64,000 nt of DNA, taken from Methylobacterium sp. 77 (GTDB taxonomy: Bacteria; Pseudomonadota; Alphaproteobacteria; Rhizobiales; Beijerinckiaceae). Location of the stretch: assembly GCF_000372825.1 (NCBI RefSeq), contig NZ_KB910516.1, positions 119,501 to 183,500 of the forward strand, given 5' to 3'. Below, one piece after another: positions 10,498-19,507 of the stretch (its first letter is position 1; every line of letters starts with the position of its first letter). The position numbers were made by a program, and so were the translations under genes. Below the pieces are notes generated by a model. It made no database searches and was not told the DNA's origin. It saw nothing but the letters and a program-made list of their open reading frames with translations.

Positions 10498-12072
10498 TCA
10501 GGCTGATCGGGTCCGAAGACCTCCGCCATTGCCCAAGGCGCGGGCATACAGAGCCGAGTAATCCATCGCTGCGCCGTCCCAGGTGAAGGAACGGGACATG
10601 GCCCGGCGGCGCATGGCGTTGAGGCGCTTCTTCTGACCGAACGTATCGAGGGCGCGGCGGACCGCGCCGAGGAAGCCCTTCTGAGAGGCTTCGCCGAAGG
10701 TGAAGCCGGTGACGCCATCCTCCACCGTATCGGCGAGGCCGCCGGTTCGACGAACGATCGGCAGCGAGCCGAAGCGCTGGGCATACATCTGCGCGAGTCC
10801 GCAGGGTTCGAATCGCGACGGCATCAGCAGGAAGTCGCTCCCGGCGAACATCCGCCGGGCCTCCTTCTCGTCGAAGCCGACATGGACGCCGACGGAATCC
10901 GGGTGGCGACGGGCGAGATCGCGCAACGCCCCCTCGAATCGGCTCTCTCCCTGACCGATCGCGACGATCTGGCCACCCTCGGCGACGATGGACTCGGCCG
11001 CGCTGAGGCTGAGGTCGATGCCCTTCTGGTGGACGAGGCGAGAGACGATGGCGAAGAGCGGTCCACGCGAAACGGCGAGACCGAACTGGCGGCGGACGGT
11101 TTCGGCATTGGCGCGCTTGCCCTTCCAGTCGTCAGCCTCGAACCGTGCGGCGAGGTGAGGATCGGTCCGGGGGTCCCAGCTCTCGTCGATCCCGTTGAGG
11201 ATGCCGGCGAGGCGCCCCTGGGAGGCGCGGGTGCGCAGCAGGCCGTCGAGACCGCAGCCGGATTCCGGCGTCATGATCTCGCGGGCATAGGTCTCGCTCA
11301 CCGTCGTCACGTGCGAGGCGTAGTAGATGCCCGCCTTGAGAAAGGAGAGATGGCCATAGAATTCGCAGCCATCCATCTGGAAAGCATCGTCCGGGACGCC
11401 GAGGCGGCCGAGGGAATCGCTCTGGAACAGGCCCTGATAGGCGAGATTGTGGATCGTCAGGACGCTGGGGACCCGTTTTCCGGTCCAGGCGAGGTAGGCG
11501 GGGGCGAGCGCCGTCTGCCAGTCGTTGAGATGGAGAAGATCGGCAGCCCAGGATGGATCCGCGCCGCCGGTAAGTTCGGCCGCAGCGAGGCTCAGGCGAG
11601 CGAAGCGCAGGTCGTTGTCGCGGAAATCCCCCTGCGCGTCGCCGTAGGGTGTGCCGTCGCGCTGGTACAGGTCAGGGCTGAGGAGAATATAGACCTTGAG
11701 GCCGTCCCCCGTCTCGATGAGGCCGAGATCGCAGGGCGGGATGCCGGCATGCCCTCTCAGGTGGGCGACGACGGGGATGTGGTCGAACCGGCCCACGACT
11801 TGACGATAGCCGGGAATGAGGACGCGGACGTCGTAGTGGCGCCGGAGTGAGCGGGGCAGGGCACCCGCGACCTCTCCGAGACCGCCGGTCTTGACGAAAT
11901 CCGACATTTCCGGGGTCGCGTAGAGGATGCGCGGCTGAAGCGAGAGGCGCCGGGTGACGTCCGCACCGGTCTCGCTATAGGCGCCGATCGACGAAGCTTG
12001 GGCGGCATGAGAAGTGGTCGTCGCCGACATTGTGGAGGACCCCGAGGGCAGATCGTGCTCATTGCGATGCAC
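10498..12072 (-). CDS. glgA: Glycogen synthase (ADP-glucose type)
   Basis: GlgA (GT5) transfers glucose from ADP-glucose to the growing glycogen chain. The GTG start at 12072 gives 524 residues; an in-frame ATG at 12030 (MSATTTSH) gives 510, and neither has a clear ribosome site. The family signature KTGGLGEVAGALPRSL occurs near residue 61, and the C-terminal GT-B domain carries PSRFEPCGLAQM and RTGGLADTV, the usual nucleotide-sugar site. The gene is 102 bp downstream of an alpha-glucosidase on the same strand and converges on glgB. Having glgA beside glgE means two different donor routes to alpha-glucan are encoded within 15 kb. glgC (ADP-glucose supply) is not in the window. Confidence 0.95.
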   Translation of the reverse strand: MHRNEHDLPSGSSTMSATTTSHAAQASSIGAYSETGADVTRRLSLQPRILYATPEMSDFVKTGGLGEVAGALPRSLRRHYDVRVLIPGYRQVVGRFDHIPVVAHLRGHAGIPPCDLGLIETGDGLKVYILLSPDLYQRDGTPYGDAQGDFRDNDLRFARLSLAAAELTGGADPSWAADLLHLNDWQTALAPAYLAWTGKRVPSVLTIHNLAYQGLFQSDSLGRLGVPDDAFQMDGCEFYGHLSFLKAGIYYASHVTTVSETYAREIMTPESGCGLDGLLRTRASQGRLAGILNGIDESWDPRTDPHLAARFEADDWKGKRANAETVRRQFGLAVSRGPLFAIVSRLVHQKGIDLSLSAAESIVAEGGQIVAIGQGESRFEGALRDLARRHPDSVGVHVGFDEKEARRMFAGSDFLLMPSRFEPCGLAQMYAQRFGSLPIVRRTGGLADTVEDGVTGFTFGEASQKGFLGAVRRALDTFGQKKRLNAMRRRAMSRSFTWDGAAMDYSALYARALGNGGGLRTRSA

Positions 12073-12114
12073 AACTCAAGCCACTGGGCTGGTTAATACA
12101 ACGTTCAGGTTGCT

Positions 12115-12140
12115 GCGGCGCGGTAAAAATTCGGCGCCGC
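12115..12140. repeat. Perfect hairpin with a T-tract upstream of glgA
   Basis: A 7-bp perfect stem (GCGGCGC at 12115-12121, GCGCCGC at 12134-12140) around a 12-nt A/T-containing loop. On the + strand it is followed by GATTTTTT, as in a terminator facing +, although no + strand gene ends here. On the - strand it lies between the alpha-glucosidase stop and the glgA start, so it may be a processing or attenuation structure. Confidence 0.4.
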
Positions 12141-12174
12141 GAAAGATTTTTTATCCGGATCGGAGACGAGCGTT

Positions 12175-13800
12175 TCAAGCCGGGTGTCTGACGAGCACGA
12201 CACCCTCGTCGCCAGCGATGTCCAGCGTCTCGGAGACCGCGATATCGCTGCGTCCTGAATGGGTCGAGAGCAGGATGATCCAGCCCGATTCGCGGCCCAG
12301 GGGGAACACGATGGGGGAGGGCGAGAAGTTCAGCACGACCCTCAGCGTCTCGCCGGCCTCGGCCCGGTCATAGGCCAGGACGTGTTCGAGCCCCTGTACA
12401 TCCAACCTGCTGTAGCTCCCAACAGCCAGGGCCGGGTGCGCGCGCCGCAGATGCAGGAGACGTCGGTAGAGGGTCAGGATCGAGGTCGATTCGTCCCGAA
12501 GTGCCTCCACATGGCGTGTGTTCTTGTCGGCACTGAGCGGCAGCCAGGGCTCGGCATCGGTGAAGCCGGCATGATCCGTGTCGTCCCATTGCATCGGCGT
12601 GCGTTCGGGGTCCCGGCCATGGCCGGGTTCGTTGAACCCCCAGGGATCGCGCATCCGCTCGATGGGAATGTCGACATGGGCGAGGCCGATCTCGTCACCG
12701 TAATAAACGGTCGGCGTGCCGCGCAGGGTGAGGAGAAGGATCGCGGCGATCCGCGCCTGTGCTTCGCCGACCCGCGCCGCGATGCGCGGCTGGTCGTGAT
12801 TGCCCAGCACCCAGTTCGGCCAGCCTCCGGGCGGTAGCGCGTCCTCGTACTCGTCCACCAAGGCGCCGACCGCATCGGCTTGCCAGGGGGTCTGGATGAG
12901 CTGGAAATTGAAGGGCAGGTCGACGCCCGAGAGGTCGGAGCCGTAATAGGCCACCAGTCGTTCGATCGGCAGGTAGATCTCGCCGATCAGCACACGATCG
13001 TCGTAGCCATCAAGCACGCGGCGCATGCCCGCGATGATATCGAACACCTCTGGCCGGTCCGCGGAGAAGACCTGCTCGAACCGGTTGATCTCCGGCTGTT
13101 CGGGGTGGAAGTCGGGATTCGTCGGATTGTCTCGAAAACCTTCGTCCTTCATCAGGTGCCAGATCACGTCGACGCGAAACCCGTCGATGCCGCGATCGAG
13201 CCAGAAGCGGAGCACCTCGTGCATCGCCTCGCGCAAGGCCGGGTTGCGCCAGTTCAGGTCGGGCTGTTCGGCGAGAAAGGCGTGGTAGTAATATTGGCCG
13301 CTGGTTTCGTCGAAGGTCCAGGCGGGACCTCCGAAATTGCTCAGCCAGTTGTTGGGTGGCCCACCGCCCGGGGCAGGGTCGCGCCAGATGTACCAGTCCC
13401 GCCGCTGATTTTCCCGCGATGCGCGGCTCTCGCCGAACCACGGGTGGTCGATCGACGAGTGGTTCGGGACGAAGTCGAGGATGACCTTGAGCCGACGGGC
13501 ATGGGCCTGCTCGATCAGCTCGTCGAGATCGGACAAGTTGCCGAAGAGCGGATCGACGCCGCAGTAATCGGCGACGTCGTAGCCGAAATCCGCCATCGGC
13601 GAGGGATAGATCGGTGAGATCCAGACCGCGTCGACGCCGAGCCACGCGAGATAGTCGAGCCGGCGCGTGATCCCCGGCAGGTCACCGACGCCGTCGCCGT
13701 TCGAATCCTGAAACGAGCGCGGATAGACTTGGTAGACGGTTCCGCGCTTCCACCAGACGGCTCCCGCCTGGTTGGTAAAGGTCGTCTCGTCCCCCGTCAT
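12175..13800 (-). CDS. GH13 alpha-glucosidase / oligo-1,6-glucosidase family
   Basis: A 541-residue enzyme of the alpha-glucosidase branch of GH13, expected to hydrolyse or transglycosylate short alpha-glucosides in the cytoplasm; no signal peptide is visible. Motifs: YQVYPRSFQDSNGDGVGD near residue 22, DFVPNHSS, nucleophile D211 (GFRVDVIWH), acid/base E274 (LIGEIYLP) and D336 (LGNHDQPR). The frame is open further 5', but the ATG at 13800 follows a GGGGG run and begins just before the conserved barrel, so it is preferred. Family members of this size may act on maltose, isomaltose, sucrose or trehalose, and the exact substrate cannot be assigned. It lies upstream of glgA on the same strand and diverges from glgP. 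Confidence 0.9.
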   Translation of the reverse strand: MTGDETTFTNQAGAVWWKRGTVYQVYPRSFQDSNGDGVGDLPGITRRLDYLAWLGVDAVWISPIYPSPMADFGYDVADYCGVDPLFGNLSDLDELIEQAHARRLKVILDFVPNHSSIDHPWFGESRASRENQRRDWYIWRDPAPGGGPPNNWLSNFGGPAWTFDETSGQYYYHAFLAEQPDLNWRNPALREAMHEVLRFWLDRGIDGFRVDVIWHLMKDEGFRDNPTNPDFHPEQPEINRFEQVFSADRPEVFDIIAGMRRVLDGYDDRVLIGEIYLPIERLVAYYGSDLSGVDLPFNFQLIQTPWQADAVGALVDEYEDALPPGGWPNWVLGNHDQPRIAARVGEAQARIAAILLLTLRGTPTVYYGDEIGLAHVDIPIERMRDPWGFNEPGHGRDPERTPMQWDDTDHAGFTDAEPWLPLSADKNTRHVEALRDESTSILTLYRRLLHLRRAHPALAVGSYSRLDVQGLEHVLAYDRAEAGETLRVVLNFSPSPIVFPLGRESGWIILLSTHSGRSDIAVSETLDIAGDEGVVLVRHPA

Positions 13801-14129
13801 CCATCCCCCGGGTTCTGTGGCTTCGCGCCCTGGTGTCGCTCGCAGCTTAGCCTTTGCCGACGTGCTAGGCGACCCTGTGCTGCATCGGGTTGTCCGCTGC
13901 ATCGCAAGCGCGGATTTGCCGCATTCATGAAAACTTCAGCGCGAAATGGTCTCATTCCCGAACGGTTTCAATGCGAAGTTGGCGAATCGAAAGGGCTGAG
14001 AGCGACCGGCATTCAGTTCCGTCCCTAGGACGCCGGGCTTTCGGTAACGACGTGGCCGCACGGTCTCCGCCACAAGAAGCGGATAGCGAAAAACGCTCTG
14101 CGGCAGCGACCAAGAGGGGGAATGACACC
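13801..14129. other. Divergent intergenic region, alpha-glucosidase / glgP
   Basis: This 329-bp gap separates two diverging genes and must hold both promoters. I see no convincing -35/-10 pair, no strong palindrome and no small ORF with a ribosome site. The glgP frame stays open through much of it without a supported start. Confidence 0.5.
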
Positions 14130-16664
14130 ATGCTGAACGAAATCCTGGCCGCACCCGCTCGGAGCGAAGAGATGGGAACTCGGATGGGTGGTGCCGTGGA
14201 AGCGTCGGCCGTCCCGGGCTGGGCCGCTCCCGCGAAGGCGGCCTCCGGCGATCCCGTCGCCGATCTGCGCGAAGCGATCCGTGCCAAGCTCGCCTATGCC
14301 ATCGGCAAGACGCCCAAGACGGCCCGCGAGCGGGATTGGTTCGCTGCGACCGCCCTGGCCCTGCGAGACCGGATCGTCGACGCCTGTATGGACGGCAAGT
14401 CCACGAGCATTCCCAACAAGCGCGTCTACTACCTCTCCCTCGAATTCCTCATCGGACGGCTCCTCTCGGATGCCATGAACAATCTCGGCCTCGTCGAGAC
14501 GACCCGCCGGGCATTGCATGACCTCGGCATCGACCTCGGCGATGTCGAAGCGGCCGAACCCGATGCCGCGCTCGGTAATGGCGGTCTCGGACGTCTGGCC
14601 GCCTGTTTCATGGAAAGCATGGCGAGCCTGTCGATCCCGGCCATCGGCTACGGCATCCGCTACGATCACGGCCTGTTCAAGCAATCCCTGGAGGATGGCT
14701 GGCAGAAGGAGGCGCCGGAGACTTGGCTTTCCGAGGGTAATCCGTGGGAGTTCGTCCGGCCCGAGGCGACTTACGCGATCGGTTTCGGCGGTCACGTCAC
14801 CATGTCCGCGATCTCGGACGGGGTGATCCGCCGGCACTGGCACCCGGCCGAGACCGTTCTGGCCGTGGCGCATGACGTGCCGGTGGTCGGCTGGCGCGGC
14901 AAGCACGTCAACACCCTGCGCCTCTGGAAGGCGGAGGCGCAATCGCCGATCGAACTGGCGAGTTTCAACGGCGGTGACCATGTCGGCGCGGTAGCCGCCC
15001 GCTCCAAGGTCGAGGCGATCTCGCGGGTGCTGTATCCCAGCGACTCGTCCCAGTCGGGCCAGGAACTGCGCCTGCGTCAGGAATACTTCTTCACCTCCGC
15101 CTCGCTGCAGGATCTCGTGAGCCGGCACGTCGCCGAGCGCGGCGACCTGCGCTCATTGCCGGATCATGCCGCGATCCAGCTCAACGACACCCACCCGGCG
15201 ATCGCCGTTCCCGAGTTGATGCGCATCCTCCTCGAGGATCACGGCTTCGCCTGGGAGGATGCCTGGCACATCACCACCAACACGCTGAGCTACACCAACC
15301 ATACCCTCCTGCCCGAAGCGCTGGAGACCTGGCCGGTGGAACTGATGGAGCGGCTGCTGCCGCGCCACATGCAGATCATCTACCTCATCAACTGGATGCA
15401 TCTCGAGGAACAGGGGCGCCACGGCAGGGCCGATGCCGCGCAACTCGCCTCGGTCTCGCTGATCGACGAAACCCACGGCAAGCGCGTGCGGATGGGCCAT
15501 CTCGCCTTCCTCGGTGCGCGCCGGGTGAACGGCGTCTCTGCGCTCCATACCGACCTGATGCGCTCCACGGTGTTCCAAGACCTCCACGCCCTGGACACCG
15601 ACAAGATCGTCAACAAGACCAACGGCATCACCTTCCGGCGCTGGCTCCATAATTGTAACCCGGAGCTCACCAAGCTCGCGGTGGAGGTGGTCGGCGCGCG
15701 CGTGCTCGACGATCCCGAGGCACTGCTTGGCCTCGCCGACTATTCCGAGGATCCGGCCTTCCAGGCGCGGTACGCCGCCATGCGCAAATTACGCAAGGAG
15801 GCTTTGGCCAAGGTGGTGGCCGAGAATACCGGAATCATCATCGATCCTTCCGCCCTGTTCGACACGCAGATCAAGCGCATCCACGAGTATAAGCGCCAGC
15901 TCCTCAACGTCATCGAGACCGTGGCGCTCTATCAGGCGATCAAGGCCGAGCCCCACAAGGACTGGACGCCGCGCGTCAAGATCTTCGGCGGAAAGGCGGC
16001 ACCGAGCTACGTGCAGGCCAAGCTCATCATCAAGCTCGCCTGCGATGTCGCCAAGCTCGTCAACAACGACCCCGATGTGGCCGGCCGCCTCAAGGTGGTG
16101 TTCCTGCCGAACTACCGTGTCAGCCTCGCCGAAGTGATCATCCCGGGCTCCGACCTGTCGGAGCAGATCTCGACGGCCGGCATGGAAGCATCCGGCACCG
16201 GCAACATGAAGCTGGCATTGAACGGCGCCCTGACCATCGGCACGCTCGACGGCGCCAATATCGAGATCCGCGACCATGTCGGGCCGGACAATATCTTCAT
16301 CTTCGGGCTCGACGCGGCTGGGATCCAGGCGCGCGCGGCCGAGCCGGATTATCAGGCAAAAGCCATCGCCGCCTCGCCGCGTCTCTCGGCGGCGCTGGAT
16401 TTCATCGCCCAGGGTGGGTTCTCGCCGAACGATCGCAGCCGCTTCCAGCCGATCGTGGACGATCTGCGCCACAACGACCGTTACCTGCTGACCGTCGATT
16501 TCGATGATTACTGGCGCGCCCAGCGCGAGATCGATGCCGCCTGGGTCGACAAATCGAGCTGGTGGAAGAAGGCTATCCTCAATACCGCTCGGATGGCGTG
16601 GTTCTCGTCGGACCGCTCGATGCGGGAATATGCCGACGACATCTGGCGGGTGAAGGTGGGGTGA
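14130..16664 (+). CDS. glgP: Glycogen/alpha-glucan phosphorylase
   Basis: GlgP (GT35) removes glucose-1-phosphate from the non-reducing ends of glycogen using a PLP cofactor. The ATG at 14130 is preferred because AAGAGGGGG (14112-14120) lies 9 bp upstream; it gives 844 residues, typical of the family. The N-terminal region has YYLSLEFLIGRLL and AALGNGGLGRLAACF, and the PLP lysine is K694 in EASGTGNMKLALNG. The gene diverges from the alpha-glucosidase and supplies the breakdown arm of the glucan cluster. Confidence 0.96.
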   Translation: MLNEILAAPARSEEMGTRMGGAVEASAVPGWAAPAKAASGDPVADLREAIRAKLAYAIGKTPKTARERDWFAATALALRDRIVDACMDGKSTSIPNKRVYYLSLEFLIGRLLSDAMNNLGLVETTRRALHDLGIDLGDVEAAEPDAALGNGGLGRLAACFMESMASLSIPAIGYGIRYDHGLFKQSLEDGWQKEAPETWLSEGNPWEFVRPEATYAIGFGGHVTMSAISDGVIRRHWHPAETVLAVAHDVPVVGWRGKHVNTLRLWKAEAQSPIELASFNGGDHVGAVAARSKVEAISRVLYPSDSSQSGQELRLRQEYFFTSASLQDLVSRHVAERGDLRSLPDHAAIQLNDTHPAIAVPELMRILLEDHGFAWEDAWHITTNTLSYTNHTLLPEALETWPVELMERLLPRHMQIIYLINWMHLEEQGRHGRADAAQLASVSLIDETHGKRVRMGHLAFLGARRVNGVSALHTDLMRSTVFQDLHALDTDKIVNKTNGITFRRWLHNCNPELTKLAVEVVGARVLDDPEALLGLADYSEDPAFQARYAAMRKLRKEALAKVVAENTGIIIDPSALFDTQIKRIHEYKRQLLNVIETVALYQAIKAEPHKDWTPRVKIFGGKAAPSYVQAKLIIKLACDVAKLVNNDPDVAGRLKVVFLPNYRVSLAEVIIPGSDLSEQISTAGMEASGTGNMKLALNGALTIGTLDGANIEIRDHVGPDNIFIFGLDAAGIQARAAEPDYQAKAIAASPRLSAALDFIAQGGFSPNDRSRFQPIVDDLRHNDRYLLTVDFDDYWRAQREIDAAWVDKSSWWKKAILNTARMAWFSSDRSMREYADDIWRVKVG

Positions 16665-16696
16665 GCCGAGAGGCTCGCGTCCCTCCCGTTCGGGAC
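16663..16696. terminator. Possible terminator between glgP and the DUF779 gene
   Basis: Two adjacent stems, GAGCC/GGCTC (16663-16667 with 16672-16676) and GTCCC/GGGAC (16679-16683 with 16692-16696), sit at the end of glgP where it converges with the next gene. The first overlaps the glgP stop. No T-tract follows, so function is uncertain. Confidence 0.3.
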
Positions 16697-16716
16697 GGAA
16701 CGGCGCGGTGCCCGGA

Positions 16717-17133
16717 CTAGATCCGGCACGCCCCTTCCAGCGCCGTGTTCTCGGCTTCCGTGAAAATCCGCGAGCGGATGAGGAAACGTTTGTCGCGGCC
16801 GTTCTCCAACGAGAACATGCCACCTCGTCCCCGCACCACGTCGAGGATCAAGTGGGTGTGCTTCCAGACCGCGAATTGCGGCCGGCTGATCCAGAAATCG
16901 GCGCCGGCGACCTGGCCGAGATGCACGTCACTGTCGCCGGTGAGGAAGTCACCCACCGGGTAGCACATCGGCGATGAGCCGTCGCAACAGCCGCCCGACT
17001 GGTGGAACATCACCGGGCCATGCTCGGTGCGCAGTTCCTCGATCAGCTCGATGGCGGACGGAGTCGCCGTGACACGAAGGGGCGTCCCGTCGGCTCCGAC
17101 CTGATCGGCCGTGGTCACTTCGGTTGCGGTCAT
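16717..17133 (-). CDS. DUF779 family protein
   Basis: A 138-residue soluble protein of the DUF779 family. The ATG at 17133 is set by GGAGGGG 7 bp upstream. It carries the family's cysteine-rich motif SGGCCDGSSPMCYP near residue 48 and the block DFWISRPQFAVWKHTHL. Known members are often encoded beside aldehyde dehydrogenases, and no biochemical role is established that I can state. Here it lies just downstream of the FadB/J-type gene on the same strand, separated by 58 bp, so it may be cotranscribed with fatty-acid oxidation genes. The conserved cysteines suggest metal or redox chemistry, which is inference. Confidence 0.85.
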   Translation of the reverse strand: MTATEVTTADQVGADGTPLRVTATPSAIELIEELRTEHGPVMFHQSGGCCDGSSPMCYPVGDFLTGDSDVHLGQVAGADFWISRPQFAVWKHTHLILDVVRGRGGMFSLENGRDKRFLIRSRIFTEAENTALEGACRI

Positions 17134-17191
17134 TGGACATCCCCTCCGATTTTCGCCTTTGGGCCCGAGCATGACCCGGGCCGAGGCGTGA

Positions 17192-19396
17192 TCAAGCTGC
17201 CTTTTTGGCCAAGGCCTCGCCGTAGAAAGTCCCGCCCGCCTCGGCTAAGCGCGACAGGTTGTCGGGCACCGCGAAACGCTCGCCATGCTTGGCTTCCAGG
17301 CTTCGCGCCAGGGCAACGAAAGCCTTCGTTCCCATGAAGTCGATGTAGGACAGCGCGCCGCCTGTGAAAGGGGCAAAGCCGAAGCCGAGGATCGAGCCGA
17401 CATCCGCTTCGCGGGGATCGGTGATCACGCCCTCGCCCACGGTGCGGGCGGCTTCCAGGGCCTGGACCACGAGGAGGCGCTGCTTCAGTTCGTTGAAATC
17501 GACCTCGTCGGGATCGATACGGGTCCGCTGAAGCTCCGCCAAGCCCGGCCAGAGGCGCTTTGGTGCACCCTCCGGATAATCGTAGAAGCCCTTCCTGTTC
17601 TTGCGGCCGAGCCTGCCTTCGCCCTCGACAAGGGTGGAGAGCAACGCCTTCTGAGCGGGGTCGATCGCTGCAGCGCCGAGCTGCGCTTCGGTGGCCTTGA
17701 CGATCTTCAAGGCGAGGTCGACGGCGACCTCGTCGGTGAGCGAGAGAGGGCCCACCGGCATGCCGGCCTGCCGACCGGCATTCTCGATCATGGCGGCCGG
17801 TATGCCCTCGTTGAGCATCCTGTGACCCTCGTAGAGATAGGCCCCGACGCAGCGGTTGGCGAAGAAGCCGCGGCTGTCGTTGACGACGATCGGCGTCTTC
17901 TTGATCGCGCGGACATAGTCGAGGGCCGTGGCGAGCGCCGCGTCCCCGGTCTGCTCGCCCTTGATGATCTCGACGAGCATCATCTTCTCGACCGGCGAGA
18001 AGAAGTGGATGCCGACGAAACCACCGGGTCGCTTCGACGCCTTGGCCAGGCCCGAGATCGGCAGGGTGGACGTGTTGGAGGCGAAGACCACGGTCTCGCC
18101 GATCACCGCCTCGACCTTAGCGATGACATCGGCCTTCACCTTCGGGTCCTCGAACACCGCCTCGATCACGAGATCGCAGGACGAGAGGTCGGCGTAATCC
18201 GCACTGGTGGTGATGCGCGCGAGCAGGGCGTCACGGTCGGCGGTCTTGGCCCGGCCCTTGTTGATCTGGTCGGTGACGAGCTTGTGGGCGTAGGCCTTGC
18301 CCTTCTCGGCCGCCTCCGTGGACTGGTCGACGAGGACCACCTCCATGCCGGCATTGGCGGTAACGTAGGCGACGCCAGCGCCCATGAAGCCGGCGCCGAC
18401 CACGCCGACGCGCTTCACACTGGTCTTGGCGATGTCTTTCGGACGGCGTGCACCCTTGTTCAGCTCGCCCATGGAGATGAACAGCGTGCGGATCATCGCC
18501 GCCGCTTCCTTCGAGCGCAGGATCTTGGCGAAGTATCGGCTCTCGACCCTCAAGGCGAGATCCATCGGCAATTGCAGGCCCTCGTAGACCGAGGCGAGAA
18601 TGGCCTTGGCGGCGGGATAGTTGTCGTGGGTCTCGCGGCGATAGATCGCATTGGCCGGCGGCCAGATCATCATGCCGGCCGGCGAGTAGACCTTCCCCGA
18701 AGGAGCTTTGAATTTGGGCTGGTCCCAGGGCGCCACCGGAGAGCCGCCGGCCCTGATCCAGGCCTTGGCCTTCTCGACGATCTCATCCTTGGGCGCGACG
18801 TCGTGCACGAGGCCCATGTTCTTGGCCATGAGCGGGCGGATCTGCTCGCCCTTGAACAGCATCTGCAGGGCATCACCGGTCTGCATGAGGCGCGGCACGC
18901 GCTGGGTGCCGCCCGCGCCGGGGAAGAGCCCGACCTTGATCTCGGGGAGGCCGACGCGGGTCTTCGGATCGTCAGACAGCACCCGGTGGTGGCACGAAAG
19001 CGAGAGCTCGAAGGCGCCGCCGAGGCAGATGCCGTTCACCGCGGCCGCAAAGGGCTTGCCGCAGGTCTCGAGCTTGCGGAACACCAGGGTCAGCTTGCGC
19101 GACTCCTCGAAGAAGTGGCGCATCGCCTCCTCTTCGCCTTTCTCAGCCTTCAGCTTTTCGTAAGCTTGGCCCAGGCCCTGGAGCATGGTGAGATCGGCTC
19201 CCCCCGAAAAATTGTCCTTGCCCGACGTGATGACGCAGCCCTTTACCTCGGGATTGGCCACGACGGCATCGATGACCTGATGCAGATCGCCCATCACCGC
19301 CTCGGTGAAGACGTTCATCGAGCGGCCGGGCATGTCCCAGGTCGCGAGCGCGATGCCGTCGGAATCGATCTCGAAGCGGAAGTTCGTGAGATTCAT
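17192..19396 (-). CDS. FadB/FadJ-type enoyl-CoA hydratase / 3-hydroxyacyl-CoA dehydrogenase
   Basis: A 734-residue bifunctional beta-oxidation enzyme. Residues 1-~190 are a crotonase domain (oxyanion-hole motif FSGGADLTML, then NGICLGGAFELSLSC). From ~330 comes the NAD-binding domain of 3-hydroxyacyl-CoA dehydrogenase (GVVGAGFMGAGVAY), the signature ASNTSTLPISGLA followed by GIHFFSPVEKM, then the C-terminal dehydrogenase domains. The ATG at 19396 is preferred because GAGG lies 7 bp upstream. With the thiolase and acyl-CoA dehydrogenase downstream it completes a beta-oxidation spiral. It could act on fatty acyl-CoA or on other acyl-CoA pools, and chain length cannot be read from sequence. Confidence 0.93.
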   Translation of the reverse strand: MNLTNFRFEIDSDGIALATWDMPGRSMNVFTEAVMGDLHQVIDAVVANPEVKGCVITSGKDNFSGGADLTMLQGLGQAYEKLKAEKGEEEAMRHFFEESRKLTLVFRKLETCGKPFAAAVNGICLGGAFELSLSCHHRVLSDDPKTRVGLPEIKVGLFPGAGGTQRVPRLMQTGDALQMLFKGEQIRPLMAKNMGLVHDVAPKDEIVEKAKAWIRAGGSPVAPWDQPKFKAPSGKVYSPAGMMIWPPANAIYRRETHDNYPAAKAILASVYEGLQLPMDLALRVESRYFAKILRSKEAAAMIRTLFISMGELNKGARRPKDIAKTSVKRVGVVGAGFMGAGVAYVTANAGMEVVLVDQSTEAAEKGKAYAHKLVTDQINKGRAKTADRDALLARITTSADYADLSSCDLVIEAVFEDPKVKADVIAKVEAVIGETVVFASNTSTLPISGLAKASKRPGGFVGIHFFSPVEKMMLVEIIKGEQTGDAALATALDYVRAIKKTPIVVNDSRGFFANRCVGAYLYEGHRMLNEGIPAAMIENAGRQAGMPVGPLSLTDEVAVDLALKIVKATEAQLGAAAIDPAQKALLSTLVEGEGRLGRKNRKGFYDYPEGAPKRLWPGLAELQRTRIDPDEVDFNELKQRLLVVQALEAARTVGEGVITDPREADVGSILGFGFAPFTGGALSYIDFMGTKAFVALARSLEAKHGERFAVPDNLSRLAEAGGTFYGEALAKKAA

Positions 19397-19428
19397 TGCT
19401 GATCCTCGGAGGTTCGGCTGCGGAAGAT

Positions 19429-19464
19429 CATCCATTAAGGCCTTCTCAAACCTTCGAATGGATG
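19429..19464. promoter_or_regulatory. Inverted repeat between the FadB/J gene and the EAL gene
   Basis: CATCCATT (19429-19436) and AATGGATG (19457-19464) are perfect inverted repeats. The match extends inward as AAGG/CCTT with a 2-nt bulge, leaving a 10-nt loop. It lies in the divergent promoter region of two genes, 33 bp upstream of the FadB/J start. This fits an operator for a dimeric repressor or a hairpin; which one is not decided. A TATTAT at 19485-19490 could be a -10 for the EAL gene. Confidence 0.4.
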
Positions 19465-19507
19465 GTCGTCCAAGTGGGACTCTGTATTATAACAAAGGAT
19501 AAGTGGG

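Noticed and set aside
17285..19402. 705-codon open frame opposite the FadB/J-type gene
   Set aside because: Antisense shadow in GC-rich DNA; the - strand product is a recognisable bifunctional enzyme.
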